Origin: CAYRLW01 sp964425215
GTDB taxonomy: Bacteria; Spirochaetota; Spirochaetia; Treponematales; Breznakiellaceae
Reading direction: 5' to 3'
DNA: 64,000 nt
Assembly: GCA_964425215.1 (NCBI GenBank)
Contig: CAYRLW010000002.1
Coordinates: 62,001 to 126,000, forward strand
How positions within the stretch are numbered: the stretch's first letter is position 1; every line of letters begins with the position of its first letter. Positions 39,929 through 48,565 of this stretch are shown here, in pieces. Below the pieces are notes generated by a model. It was not told the DNA's origin. It worked only from the letters and a program-made list of their open reading frames with translations, and searched no databases. The position numbers and the translations under genes were made by a program.

Positions 39929-41650
39929 ATGAGTAAACGGTATCGGTTCTTCATCGTCCTTGCCACGGTCGCGGTAGCCTTTGCGTTTCTGTATCCGACC
40001 CTGCGCTGGTACTTTATGGTTCCCAAGGAAGACAAGGCCTTAGCCCTGGGCTCCCGGGAACAAATTAAAATTTACGCGAACCAAAAAGCCCGGGCGGATC
40101 TTTTAAGTTTAAAAGAGCTCGCTCGCACCGGTGGAGACGTTCCTTCGTCCCTTTCTTTTTTAATTTCCACAGCCCAATCGAATTATCGGCTCGCCAAAAT
40201 GCCCTCTCCTGCCAAGTGGGACGCCAAAGCTGTATTAAGCGCCTTTACGGGGGAACAGGAAGCCTTAGACGCGATCGAATCGAGGTACCGGGAACAGATC
40301 CTGTCTCTAAAGGATCTACACTCGAGCGCGGTTCAATTGGGTTTGGACTTGTCCGGCGGTATGAGCGTGATCATTCAGGCGAATACGGATTCTCTGAAGC
40401 AAAGGTTAGGAAGAGACCTAACCGACGCGGATAAGGAAGACGCGATGAACCGGGCGTTGGAGGTTTTGAACAGCCGTATCGATAAGTTTGGTCTTACCGA
40501 ACCGGTTATTCGTCGGCAGGGAAAAGATCAAATTTACGTCGAAATTCCCGGCGCGGCGGACCCGGAACGGATCAACTCGATTATTATGGGCAAAGGTAAG
40601 TTGGCGTTCCACATCGTGGATGAGGAGGCTACCAATACCTTTCTTTCATATTATCGGGCTCACCCAACCTCTACCTTTGATAGCAACGGAAACCTCCTGG
40701 ATCCGACCATCGTTTCTCCGGACGTGATTATTCGGGGCGTGTACGATAAGGACCGCTACGGATTAGACCAATTTAAAACCTACGTGGCCTTGAAGAAGGA
40801 AGTGGGCCTCGACGGTAATCATATTAAAAACGCCGTGGTCGATAAGGACCAGATTACTGGGCGCCCGGAGGTTACCTTTCTATTGGATCCGGAGGGGGGT
40901 GATTTATTCTATAAGTTAACCTCCGCCAACGTGGGCAAGTTCCTGGCTATTGTGATGGACGATAAGGTTAAATCCCAAGCGCGTATCCAAGAGCCCATCC
41001 GCGATTCGGTCCGTTTAACGGGTTTTGGGGCTGATGAAGCCAACAATATAGCCCTGATACTCCGAACCGCCGCCTTGCCTGTGGAGTTGGAAGTGGTCAA
41101 CCAGCAGGCCATCGGAGCTTCCTTAGGTGAAGATACGATCCGTCAAGGGTTGAACGCCCTGCTCGGGGGGATCGCAGCGGTCTTTATCTTTATGCTCCTC
41201 TACTACAAGGGCGCGGGGGTTAACGCGATCGTGGCCCAGGTGTTGAACCTTTTCCTTATGTTCAGCGTGCTTTCGGCTTTTAACCTTACCCTAACGCTTC
41301 CCAGTATTGCCGGGTTTATTTTGACCATCGGTATGGCCGTGGACGCTAACGTTATCGTGTTCGAACGTATAAAAGAAGAGTTGCGGCTTGGAAAGAGCAG
41401 AAAAGCGGCGGTCGACGCGGGCTTCGATAAGGCCTTTTGGGCGATTATGGACTCCAACATTACTACCTTTATCGCTGCCCTGTTCCTTTCCCAGCTTGGT
41501 ACGGGGCCCATTCAAGGGTTCGCGGTCAGCTTGGCCATCGGTGTAATCTCCTCAGTCTTTACGGCCCTTTTCGTTTCCCATCTTATTTTTGATTTTGGGA
41601 CCGAAGCGTTGGGACATAAAAAGCTCTCCATCAGCTGGAGGATTAAATAA
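39929..41650 (+). CDS. secD: Protein translocase subunit SecD
   Basis: A 573-residue RND-type protein that uses the ion gradient to complete preprotein export. It has an N-terminal membrane helix and the P1 domain (QLGLDLSGGMSVIIQA, then NRALEVLNSRIDKFGLTEP). Five C-terminal helices include the motif TIGMAVDANVIVFERIKEEL. The stop directly abuts the secF start. Confidence 0.97.
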   Translation: MSKRYRFFIVLATVAVAFAFLYPTLRWYFMVPKEDKALALGSREQIKIYANQKARADLLSLKELARTGGDVPSSLSFLISTAQSNYRLAKMPSPAKWDAKAVLSAFTGEQEALDAIESRYREQILSLKDLHSSAVQLGLDLSGGMSVIIQANTDSLKQRLGRDLTDADKEDAMNRALEVLNSRIDKFGLTEPVIRRQGKDQIYVEIPGAADPERINSIIMGKGKLAFHIVDEEATNTFLSYYRAHPTSTFDSNGNLLDPTIVSPDVIIRGVYDKDRYGLDQFKTYVALKKEVGLDGNHIKNAVVDKDQITGRPEVTFLLDPEGGDLFYKLTSANVGKFLAIVMDDKVKSQARIQEPIRDSVRLTGFGADEANNIALILRTAALPVELEVVNQQAIGASLGEDTIRQGLNALLGGIAAVFIFMLLYYKGAGVNAIVAQVLNLFLMFSVLSAFNLTLTLPSIAGFILTIGMAVDANVIVFERIKEELRLGKSRKAAVDAGFDKAFWAIMDSNITTFIAALFLSQLGTGPIQGFAVSLAIGVISSVFTALFVSHLIFDFGTEALGHKKLSISWRIK

Positions 41651-42889
41651 ATGAAGCGGATTCTTCAATTTTCTAAGTACTTTCTTCCCGCGATTATTAT
41701 ATCGACCCTGATTACCGTGGGCGGTATCGTGGGATACTTTGTCATGGGGGGCTTTAATCTGGGGGTGGATTTTCAGGCGGGGCTTATTCAAGAAGTTCAG
41801 TTTGCGCCCTCGGCGTTTAGTTTGACCTATACGGGTAAGGGCGTGGCGGCGATTTCGATGGATAAAACCAAACTGGATATCGTCGTTTCGGGCTCTGATG
41901 TGGAAAAGGCTACCCATTCCTTTCCCTACGCCACGTACAGCACCCTGGGTTCCCTGGTGCAGGGCCTGGCTACCGTGGAGGGGCTCAACGTTTCGGCGGT
42001 CGCCGATTCTTCCGTTTCCACGGTAAATTTAGTTCAAAGCGCCCAAGGGAATCCCCAGTTGGGTACGGATCTGTACACGGTCCACTATCTAAACCCCGGT
42101 TCCACGCCTATTCCCATTAAACAGGTCCGGGACGCCGTTTCTTCTGCCGGGTCCGTTTCTGTTCAAAGCCTTGGAAAAGACACGGATAGAAGGTTTATGA
42201 TTCGTGTGGAGGATAAGGGGACCGAAGCGGGCTTTGCAAAAGCCGCCGCTAACCGGGTCGAATCCGCCTTGGCTAAAGCTTTTGGTAACGATCAGGTAGC
42301 TATCGCCCGCACGGATTACGTGGGGGCCCGGTTCTCCAAGCAGTTGGCCAGCCAAGCGGGTCTATTGATGGGCCTAACCCTGCTCTTGATCCTTATTTAC
42401 ATGGCCTTCCGGTTTAAGTTCGACTTTGCCTTTGGAGCGGTTTTAGCGACGGCCCACGACGCGTTTATAATGGTGGCTTTTATTGTATGGACCCGGATGG
42501 AGTTCAATACCACTACCATCGCGGCTATTTTGACGATCCTGGGGTATTCCATCAACGATACGATCGTTATCTTTGACCGTATACGTGAAACCGTTCGCCT
42601 TCATCCCGATTTACCCTTCGAACAAAATATGAACCAGGCCATTACGGACACCCTCAGTCGAACCTTTATTACGACCCTAACGACCATGTTGGCAGTCTTT
42701 TCACTCTTTATCTTTACCACGGGTTCGATGAAGGACTTCGCTTTTGCCCTTCTTATCGGTATGACCAGCGGTGTATATTCCACCATCTTTATTGCCTCCG
42801 CGTTTGTCCACTATTGGGAACGGGGTGAGAAAAAAAGGGCCCTAAAGAAAACTTTGGCGTCCTCTTCCCCGGTTCCTAAAAAAGCGTAA
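41651..42889 (+). CDS. secF: Protein translocase subunit SecF
   Basis: A 412-residue partner of SecD, with the N-terminal GFNLGVDFQAG motif and the C-terminal membrane domain with GYSINDTIVIFDRIRET. The periplasmic part between the first helix and the core (about residues 50-235) is longer than in typical SecF. It begins at the base after the secD stop. A GGCTTCCG/CGGAAGCC hairpin (42922-42951) follows. Confidence 0.96.
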   Translation: MKRILQFSKYFLPAIIISTLITVGGIVGYFVMGGFNLGVDFQAGLIQEVQFAPSAFSLTYTGKGVAAISMDKTKLDIVVSGSDVEKATHSFPYATYSTLGSLVQGLATVEGLNVSAVADSSVSTVNLVQSAQGNPQLGTDLYTVHYLNPGSTPIPIKQVRDAVSSAGSVSVQSLGKDTDRRFMIRVEDKGTEAGFAKAAANRVESALAKAFGNDQVAIARTDYVGARFSKQLASQAGLLMGLTLLLILIYMAFRFKFDFAFGAVLATAHDAFIMVAFIVWTRMEFNTTTIAAILTILGYSINDTIVIFDRIRETVRLHPDLPFEQNMNQAITDTLSRTFITTLTTMLAVFSLFIFTTGSMKDFAFALLIGMTSGVYSTIFIASAFVHYWERGEKKRALKKTLASSSPVPKKA

Positions 42890-42921
42890 AGCTGGTACCA
42901 GGGCTCCTTGAAAAATTATAG

Positions 42922-42951
42922 GGCTTCCGTGAAATTGATTTTGCGGAAGCC
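42922..42951 (+). terminator. Hairpin after secF
   Basis: Stem GGCTTCCG (42922-42929) with CGGAAGCC (42944-42951). No T-run, so a weak or Rho-assisted terminator. Confidence 0.45.
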
Positions 42952-42988
42952 TAGGGGGCTTGTAAACGGCTGAATATATGGGGATTCG

Positions 42989-43915
42989 ATGAAAGTTATT
43001 CGAGCCGACGTTTGTGGCTTTTGTACGGGGGTTAAAAGGGCCGTAAAAACGGCCCAACAGGAAGCGATAGAAAAAAAATCAAAACGAGTATTTTCCATGG
43101 GCCCCCTCATCCACAATCCTCAGGTTTTAGAACTTTTACGATCCGAAGGCCTGGAAGTTTTAGAGGAAGGTTCCATTCCCCAGAGCCTGCGGGATTCCAC
43201 GGTGGTTATTCGGGCCCACGGGGTTGCTCCCCACGTAGAAGAGTTATTAAAAAATAAGGGCGCCCGGATTGTAAACGCCACCTGTCCCCGGGTCATTACA
43301 AGTCAAAGGAAAGCCGCAACCCTGCAAGCCGAAGGCTATAGGCTTTTTATCGCGGGAGATCAAAAACACGGGGAAATTGAAGGTATTCTAGGTTACGCCC
43401 CCTCCGCCGTGGTGGTAAAAAGTCCCGAGGAAGCCCGGGATTCGGCTCTGGCATTACTGAAAAAAATACAAAAAGAGAAAAGCTCCGGTGACGAAAATAG
43501 GGAAGTGCCCGTGGCCCTGCCCGTGGCCCTGCCCGTGGCCCTGCCCGTGGCCCTTATGGGACAAACCACCCTTTCTCGGGAAGAATACGACGCCATCGCC
43601 GGCGCTCTAAGGGAAGTATTTCCCCAATTGAAAGTAATAGATACCATTTGCGGCGCCACAAAGGATAGGCAAAGGGCTTTAAAAGAACTATGCGTAAAGG
43701 TAGAAGCCGTGGTGGTCGTGGGGGGAAGAAATTCCGCCAATACTAAGCGGCTCTATACGATAGCCCTGGAAGAGGGAAAACCCGCTTGGTTTATAGAACG
43801 ACCGGAGGAAATCCCCTGCGACCTTGCCCGCTACTCGGTGGTGGGCCTTACCGCCGGGGCATCCACCCCCGATAGCCTGATCGATGAAGTTCAATCCTAT
43901 CTGGAATCCCTATAA
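42989..43915 (+). CDS. ispH: 4-hydroxy-3-methylbut-2-enyl diphosphate reductase (IspH/LytB)
   Basis: A 308-residue [4Fe-4S] enzyme, the last step of the methylerythritol phosphate isoprenoid pathway. The three cluster cysteines lie in GFCTGVKRAV, NATCPRV and DTICGATKDRQ. Substrate residues are intact: His in LIHNPQ and IRAHGV, Glu in HGEIEGILGY, Thr in GQTT, Ser/Asn in GGRNSANTKRL. Unusual: about 25 residues before GQTT there is an insertion (KIQKEKSSGDENREV) followed by four tandem copies of PVAL encoded by a 12-bp repeat. Confidence 0.97.
   Translation: MKVIRADVCGFCTGVKRAVKTAQQEAIEKKSKRVFSMGPLIHNPQVLELLRSEGLEVLEEGSIPQSLRDSTVVIRAHGVAPHVEELLKNKGARIVNATCPRVITSQRKAATLQAEGYRLFIAGDQKHGEIEGILGYAPSAVVVKSPEEARDSALALLKKIQKEKSSGDENREVPVALPVALPVALPVALMGQTTLSREEYDAIAGALREVFPQLKVIDTICGATKDRQRALKELCVKVEAVVVVGGRNSANTKRLYTIALEEGKPAWFIERPEEIPCDLARYSVVGLTAGASTPDSLIDEVQSYLESL
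43508..43555 (+). repeat. 12-bp tandem repeat, four units, in ispH
   Basis: Four units of CCCGTGGCCCTG (the last ends in CTT) encode PVAL x4 just before the conserved GQTT motif of IspH. The unit length keeps the frame. Confidence 0.95.
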
Positions 43916-43926
43916 AAAAGTATTCA

Positions 43927-43962
43927 AGCTCTTTCAAAACCCCGAAATCTTTAAAAGAGCCT
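43927..43962 (+). repeat. Degenerate TTTTGAAAGAGC-family hairpin
   Basis: GCTCTTTCAAAA and CTTTAAAAGAGCC form an imperfect stem resembling stem 3 of the 153-bp repeat. It is placed a dozen bases after the ispH stop. Confidence 0.5.
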
Positions 43963-43969
43963 AACCTCA

Positions 43970-43998
43970 TTGCACAGTTTTTTTCGATACGTTAATAT
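43970..43998 (+). promoter_or_regulatory. Promoter of valS
   Basis: TTGCAC (43970-43975), a 17-base spacer and TAATAT (43993-43998), 39 bases before the valS ATG. Confidence 0.5.
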
Positions 43999-44037
43999 CA
44001 GCGTAGGCCAGATTTATCGCGTTTTAAGGAGTCAAGG

Positions 44038-46749
44038 ATGAGGGCTATTGAGCTGGAAAAGGCGTACGACCCAAAAACATTCGAAGACCGGGTGTATGCC
44101 CAATGGAAGGATGGGGGAAGTTTTAAGCCCCAGACCGCGCCGACGGAAACCGCAAACGATGGCACAAACAAAAAAAATAAAAAACCCTTTGTGATCGTAA
44201 TCCCTCCTCCCAACGTTACCGGCGTTCTTCACATGGGCCACGGCCTTAATAATTCTTTACAGGATATCCTTGTACGATTCCATCGCATGCGTGGGGAGCC
44301 TACCCTGTGGGTTCCCGGGACGGATCATGCGGGGATCGCGACCCAAAACGTGGTGGAAAAGCGACTGAAAAAAGAAGGCAAAAGCCGTCATGATCTGGGG
44401 CGCGAAAAATTTATCGAAGAAACGTGGAAGGTTAAGGAAGAACATCACTCCATAATTTCCCGGCAGTTGGCTAAAATAGGGGCCAGCGTCGATTGGAGCC
44501 GGGAACGCTTTACCCTGGACGCGGGACTGTCCCAGGCGGTTCGTGAGGTGTTTGTCACCCTGTACGAGCGGAACCTGCTTTACAAGGGAAACTATTTGGT
44601 CAATTGGTGCCCCTCCTGCGGGACCGCCCTTTCGGATGACGAGGTGGAACACGAGGATACCGAGGGTGTTTTGTACCATATCCGCTACCCCTTGGATCCG
44701 GCTTCAGAAGATTCCGGGGACCTTCAATGGGTGGAAGTCGCCACCACCCGGCCGGAAACCCTTTTGGGGGATACGGCCGTGGCGGTCCATCCGGAGGATG
44801 ACCGGTACACCCGCTTGGTGGGAAAAAAGGTGGCCCTGCCGTTGACGGACCGCCTAATCCCCATGGTGGCGGATACGTACGTGGATCGTCAATTTGGTAC
44901 CGGGGTGGTCAAAATTACCCCGGCCCACGACCCCAATGACTGGGATTTGGCCCAGCGGCACGGCCTTCCCATGATCAATATCCTTACGGCGGATGGAAAA
45001 TTAAACGACCAGGTCCCCCAAAAATATCAAGGTTTAACCGTCGCTGCGGCTCGAAAAGCGGTGGTGGAAGATCTTACCGCCCTGGGACTCTTTGTGAAAG
45101 AAGAAAAGATTCATCACGCGGTGGGGCACTGTTACCGTTGCCATACGGTGATCGAGCCGTTCCTTTCGGAACAGTGGTTCGTTCGGATGAAACCCCTGGC
45201 GGAAAAGGCCCTGCGCTCGTGGAAGGACGGGGAAATCGTCTTTTATCCAAAAAAATGGGAAAACACCTACGAACACTGGTTAACCCATATTCGGGACTGG
45301 TGCATCAGCCGCCAGTTGTGGTGGGGCCACCGGATTCCGGCCTGGTACTGCAAACATTGCGGAAAGACCGTGGTGGCCCGGGAAGAACCCCTGGAGTGTC
45401 CCTACTGTAAATCCACCGAGTTGGAGCAGGATCCGGACGTACTGGATACCTGGTTTTCCAGCTGGTTGTGGCCCTTTAGCACCCTCGGTTGGCCCAAGGA
45501 TACGGCGGATTTTCGGAAGTACTATCCCACCACAACCCTGGTGACCGCCTACGATATCATCTTTTTCTGGGTATCCCGGATGATAATGGCGGGTCTAGAG
45601 TTTACCGGAAAGGCTCCGTTTCGGGACGTGTACATCCATGGTTTAGTCCGGGATAAGCTGGGCCGAAAAATGTCAAAAAGTCTGGGAAACGGTTTGGACC
45701 CCCTGGAGTTGGTGAACGAATACGGAGCCGACGCCCTGAAGTTTACCCTGGCTTTTATGTGCGCCCAGGGTCAGGATATCCTTATCGATAAGGAATCCTT
45801 TAAACTAGGTTCTAAGTTTGCCAATAAGGTTTGGAACGCCAGCCGGTATATTTTGATGAATTTGGAGGGAAGAAATCTAATAGAAAACCCCGAGCTTCTC
45901 CCGGTGGATCGGTGGATCTATTCCCGTTTGGACTCCGCGTCCCGTTTTATGACCGACGCGTTCACTTCCTACAGGTTTAACGACGCGGCTCAACGGGCCT
46001 ACGAGTACTTTTGGAACGAATTTTGCGATTGGTACGTGGAAGCCACAAAAATTTCATTCCGAACCGGGGACGATAGGGAAAAAGATAGGGCTACCACGGT
46101 CCTTTTGGACGTCCTCGCCGAATCCCTCAGGCTGATCCATCCCCTCCTGCCCTTTGTTACCGAAGAAATATATGGCAAATTACCTAACGTGGAGGGACTT
46201 TTAATCAACGCTCCCTATCCGGAACCGTCGGCGGACCGTTCAAACCCCTCTTTGGAGGAAGATTTTTCGGCGCTCCAGGAGTTAGTCCGCTTGGTTCGAA
46301 CCCTTCGCAGTGAATGTACGGTAAGTCCGGAGAAAAAGGTTGCTCTAGTCGTCCGGTTGGAGCCCTCCTTTACCCGTCGACGGGTTTTTGAAGAAAATGG
46401 AGAAATCCTTCGGCTTCTAGCTGGGGTGGGTGAATATTCCCTGGAAACGATGGAGTCCCCCAGCGACGGCAAGACGAAACGAAAAGCCGGGTCCATAGGG
46501 CTGGTCGGCCGGGGCTTTGAGGTCCACGTTTTTATCGCCGATGCGGTGGACCCGAAGGTTCTCCAGGCAAAATTCCTTAAGGATGTGGAAAAGGATAAAA
46601 AGTTCCAAAATTCCTTGGAGGTCAAGCTTGGAAATCCTAACTTTCTACAAAATGCCCCTCCCCAATTGGTGGCGGAGGAACAGGAGAAGCTTGCGGAGGT
46701 CAGGAACCGGATAGGCAAGTTGGAATCCTATATTAGAGATTTGGCATAG
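44038..46749 (+). CDS. valS: Valyl-tRNA synthetase
   Basis: A 903-residue class Ia synthetase that charges tRNA-Val. The HIGH motif appears as PPPNVTGVLHMGHGL and the KMSKS motif as GRKMSKSLGN. The editing domain (TTRPETLLGDTAVAVHP), an anticodon-binding domain and a C-terminal coiled coil (LAEVRNRIGKLESYIRDLA) are all present. AAGGAG precedes the ATG. The HD-hydrolase gene starts three bases after its stop. Confidence 0.98.
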   Translation: MRAIELEKAYDPKTFEDRVYAQWKDGGSFKPQTAPTETANDGTNKKNKKPFVIVIPPPNVTGVLHMGHGLNNSLQDILVRFHRMRGEPTLWVPGTDHAGIATQNVVEKRLKKEGKSRHDLGREKFIEETWKVKEEHHSIISRQLAKIGASVDWSRERFTLDAGLSQAVREVFVTLYERNLLYKGNYLVNWCPSCGTALSDDEVEHEDTEGVLYHIRYPLDPASEDSGDLQWVEVATTRPETLLGDTAVAVHPEDDRYTRLVGKKVALPLTDRLIPMVADTYVDRQFGTGVVKITPAHDPNDWDLAQRHGLPMINILTADGKLNDQVPQKYQGLTVAAARKAVVEDLTALGLFVKEEKIHHAVGHCYRCHTVIEPFLSEQWFVRMKPLAEKALRSWKDGEIVFYPKKWENTYEHWLTHIRDWCISRQLWWGHRIPAWYCKHCGKTVVAREEPLECPYCKSTELEQDPDVLDTWFSSWLWPFSTLGWPKDTADFRKYYPTTTLVTAYDIIFFWVSRMIMAGLEFTGKAPFRDVYIHGLVRDKLGRKMSKSLGNGLDPLELVNEYGADALKFTLAFMCAQGQDILIDKESFKLGSKFANKVWNASRYILMNLEGRNLIENPELLPVDRWIYSRLDSASRFMTDAFTSYRFNDAAQRAYEYFWNEFCDWYVEATKISFRTGDDREKDRATTVLLDVLAESLRLIHPLLPFVTEEIYGKLPNVEGLLINAPYPEPSADRSNPSLEEDFSALQELVRLVRTLRSECTVSPEKKVALVVRLEPSFTRRRVFEENGEILRLLAGVGEYSLETMESPSDGKTKRKAGSIGLVGRGFEVHVFIADAVDPKVLQAKFLKDVEKDKKFQNSLEVKLGNPNFLQNAPPQLVAEEQEKLAEVRNRIGKLESYIRDLA

Positions 46750-46752
46750 CCT

Positions 46753-47322
46753 ATGCATCACATGAACACCGATCAAATGCTACAGCTAAAGGGGATGCAT
46801 ATCGCCCCCTATATTCAGTTGGCCACCGCTCTTATCGGGAAAACCCGAGAGGGCGGAGGAAATATGTTTCGTCATCAAATCGATACCATGGCCACCCTGA
46901 TCGATTATGGATACTTTGATTCGGTGCTTCTAAAGGCTTCGGTGGTTCACGACCTTATCGAGGATCTACCGAACTTTAACCACAACCTGTTATTATCCGT
47001 GGATTTTGAAAGCCCCGCGGTGTACGATTTGGTTTTGGAAGTAAGTCGGAGCAGGGAAGAAACTAAGGGAGAGTTCCTTACCAGAATACGAGAAAAGGGC
47101 TCCCATCAAGCGAAGGTTCTTAAGGTTGCCGATAGGATATCCAATATGATTTCCCTGGGTTTTGTAACCAACGTGGAGTTCATATCCCGGTATACCGACG
47201 AAACGGTAAAATATATTTTTCCCATAGCCCAGGAAGTCAACGCTGATATGCTGGGAGAATTGGAAACCCTGGTGGCCAGCCGAAGAAAGTACCTTTTAAT
47301 TGGAAATACGTCCCATTTATAA
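46753..47322 (+). CDS. HD-domain hydrolase (RelA/SpoT HD-like)
   Basis: A 189-residue single-domain metal-dependent hydrolase. The order of motifs (His in MFRHQIDT, HDxxED in SVVHDLIEDL, and KVADRISNMISLG) matches the ppGpp-hydrolase HD domain of SpoT and small alarmone hydrolases, but no synthetase or TGS domain is present. It may degrade (p)ppGpp or another nucleotide. It is co-transcribed with valS (three bases apart), a reasonable link between aminoacylation and alarmone control. A generic HD phosphohydrolase is the alternative. Confidence 0.8.
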   Translation: MHHMNTDQMLQLKGMHIAPYIQLATALIGKTREGGGNMFRHQIDTMATLIDYGYFDSVLLKASVVHDLIEDLPNFNHNLLLSVDFESPAVYDLVLEVSRSREETKGEFLTRIREKGSHQAKVLKVADRISNMISLGFVTNVEFISRYTDETVKYIFPIAQEVNADMLGELETLVASRRKYLLIGNTSHL

Positions 47323-47339
47323 GAAAACCTTTCGGCTGG

Positions 47340-47368
47340 TTGACTCTTTTTGAAATTTTGCGTACTGT
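47340..47368 (+). promoter_or_regulatory. Promoter of gap
   Basis: TTGACT (47340-47345), a 17-base spacer and TACTGT (47363-47368), about 30 bases before the gap ATG. Confidence 0.6.
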
Positions 47369-47400
47369 TTAGGTACTAAATTAACGAATGGGGGTACTGT

Positions 47401-48471
47401 ATGAAAGTAGCGATTAACGGCTTTGGCCGCATTGGCCGCCTGGTTTTCCAAGCCATGGTCGATCAAGGGGTACTTGGAAAAAATAAAATTGACGTGGTTG
47501 CGGTGGTCGATGTGGCCACCGACGCTAAGTATTTTGCCTATCAGCTGAAATACGATTCGGTCCATGGTCGCATGAAGGCGGATATTTCTTCCAAGAAAAG
47601 CGATCCTTCCTTGGCGGAAGACGATATTCTTGTGGTAAACGGCCACGAGGTTAAGTGCGTAATGGCCGAGAAGGAACTGAAGAATCTTCCCTGGGCAAAA
47701 ATGGGCGTCGAGTACGTTATCGAGTCCACGGGCCTCTTTACCAACGAAAAAGCCTGGGGTCACCTGGAAGCGGGGGCTAAAAAGGTAATCATTTCCGCTC
47801 CCGCCAAGAGCGCCGATGAAACCAAAAAGATTCCCACCTTTGTCATGGGGGTAAACCAGGATAAATACGACGCTTCCAAACACGACGTGGTGTCCAACGC
47901 TTCTTGTACCACTAACTGTATTACTCCCCTGGTTCACGTGATCATGAAAGAGGGCATTGGCATTGAAAAGGGCTTGATGACCACCATCCACTCCACCACC
48001 GCTACGCAGAAAACCGTAGACGGGGTGTCTAAAAAGGATTGGCGGGGCGGCCGCGCGGCGGCTATCAACATTATTCCCTCCACCACCGGCGCCGCGAAGG
48101 CCGTGGGCGAAGTAATCCCCGAGACAAAGGGTAAACTGACCGGCATGTCCTTCCGGGTGCCCACCGTGGACGCTTCGGTCGTGGACTTTACCTTCACCTC
48201 CGTGCGGGATACCTCCATCGAGGAAATCGACAGCCTGATGAAGAGGGCTTCCGAAACCTACCTGAAAAACATTTTGGGGTATTGCAACGAAGAATTGGTT
48301 TCCACCGATTTTATCCACGATCCCCGTTCTTCCATTTACGACAGTCTGGCTACCAAGCAGAACAACCTGCCCGGAGAAAAACGGTTCTTCAAGATCGTAT
48401 CATGGTACGATAACGAATGGGGTTATTCCAACCGGGTAGTCGATCTGCTCCGGCACATGGCGAAAATGTAG
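47401..48471 (+). CDS. gap: Glyceraldehyde-3-phosphate dehydrogenase
   Basis: A 356-residue NAD-dependent glycolytic enzyme. The Rossmann start is KVAINGFGRIGRLVFQA; the catalytic Cys lies in SNASCTTNCITP, the catalytic His in TTIHSTTATQKT, and GRAAAINIIPSTTGAAKAVG is conserved. GGGGGT precedes the ATG. It is followed by pgk and tpiA in the same orientation, with a terminator-like hairpin between gap and pgk. Confidence 0.98.
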   Translation: MKVAINGFGRIGRLVFQAMVDQGVLGKNKIDVVAVVDVATDAKYFAYQLKYDSVHGRMKADISSKKSDPSLAEDDILVVNGHEVKCVMAEKELKNLPWAKMGVEYVIESTGLFTNEKAWGHLEAGAKKVIISAPAKSADETKKIPTFVMGVNQDKYDASKHDVVSNASCTTNCITPLVHVIMKEGIGIEKGLMTTIHSTTATQKTVDGVSKKDWRGGRAAAINIIPSTTGAAKAVGEVIPETKGKLTGMSFRVPTVDASVVDFTFTSVRDTSIEEIDSLMKRASETYLKNILGYCNEELVSTDFIHDPRSSIYDSLATKQNNLPGEKRFFKIVSWYDNEWGYSNRVVDLLRHMAKM

Positions 48472-48517
48472 GTATCTTTCCGGCATCATTACGTATGGCC
48501 TGCGAATGATAGCCCTT

Positions 48518-48552
48518 GGCCCCGTCCGTTTTTTGGCCGGGGCCTTTTTTTT
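48518..48552 (+). terminator. Rho-independent terminator between gap and pgk
   Basis: Stem GGCCCCG (48518-48524) with CGGGGCC (48538-48544), followed by eight T (48545-48552). The pgk ribosome-binding site begins right after, so this may act as partial terminator giving more gap than pgk mRNA. Confidence 0.85.
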
Positions 48553-48565
48553 ATGGAGGTAGAAA

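Noticed and set aside
47317..48318. 333-residue open frame on the minus strand opposite gap
   Set aside because: It is the antisense of a complete, unmistakable gap gene; its composition and lack of any ribosome-binding site mark it as a shadow.
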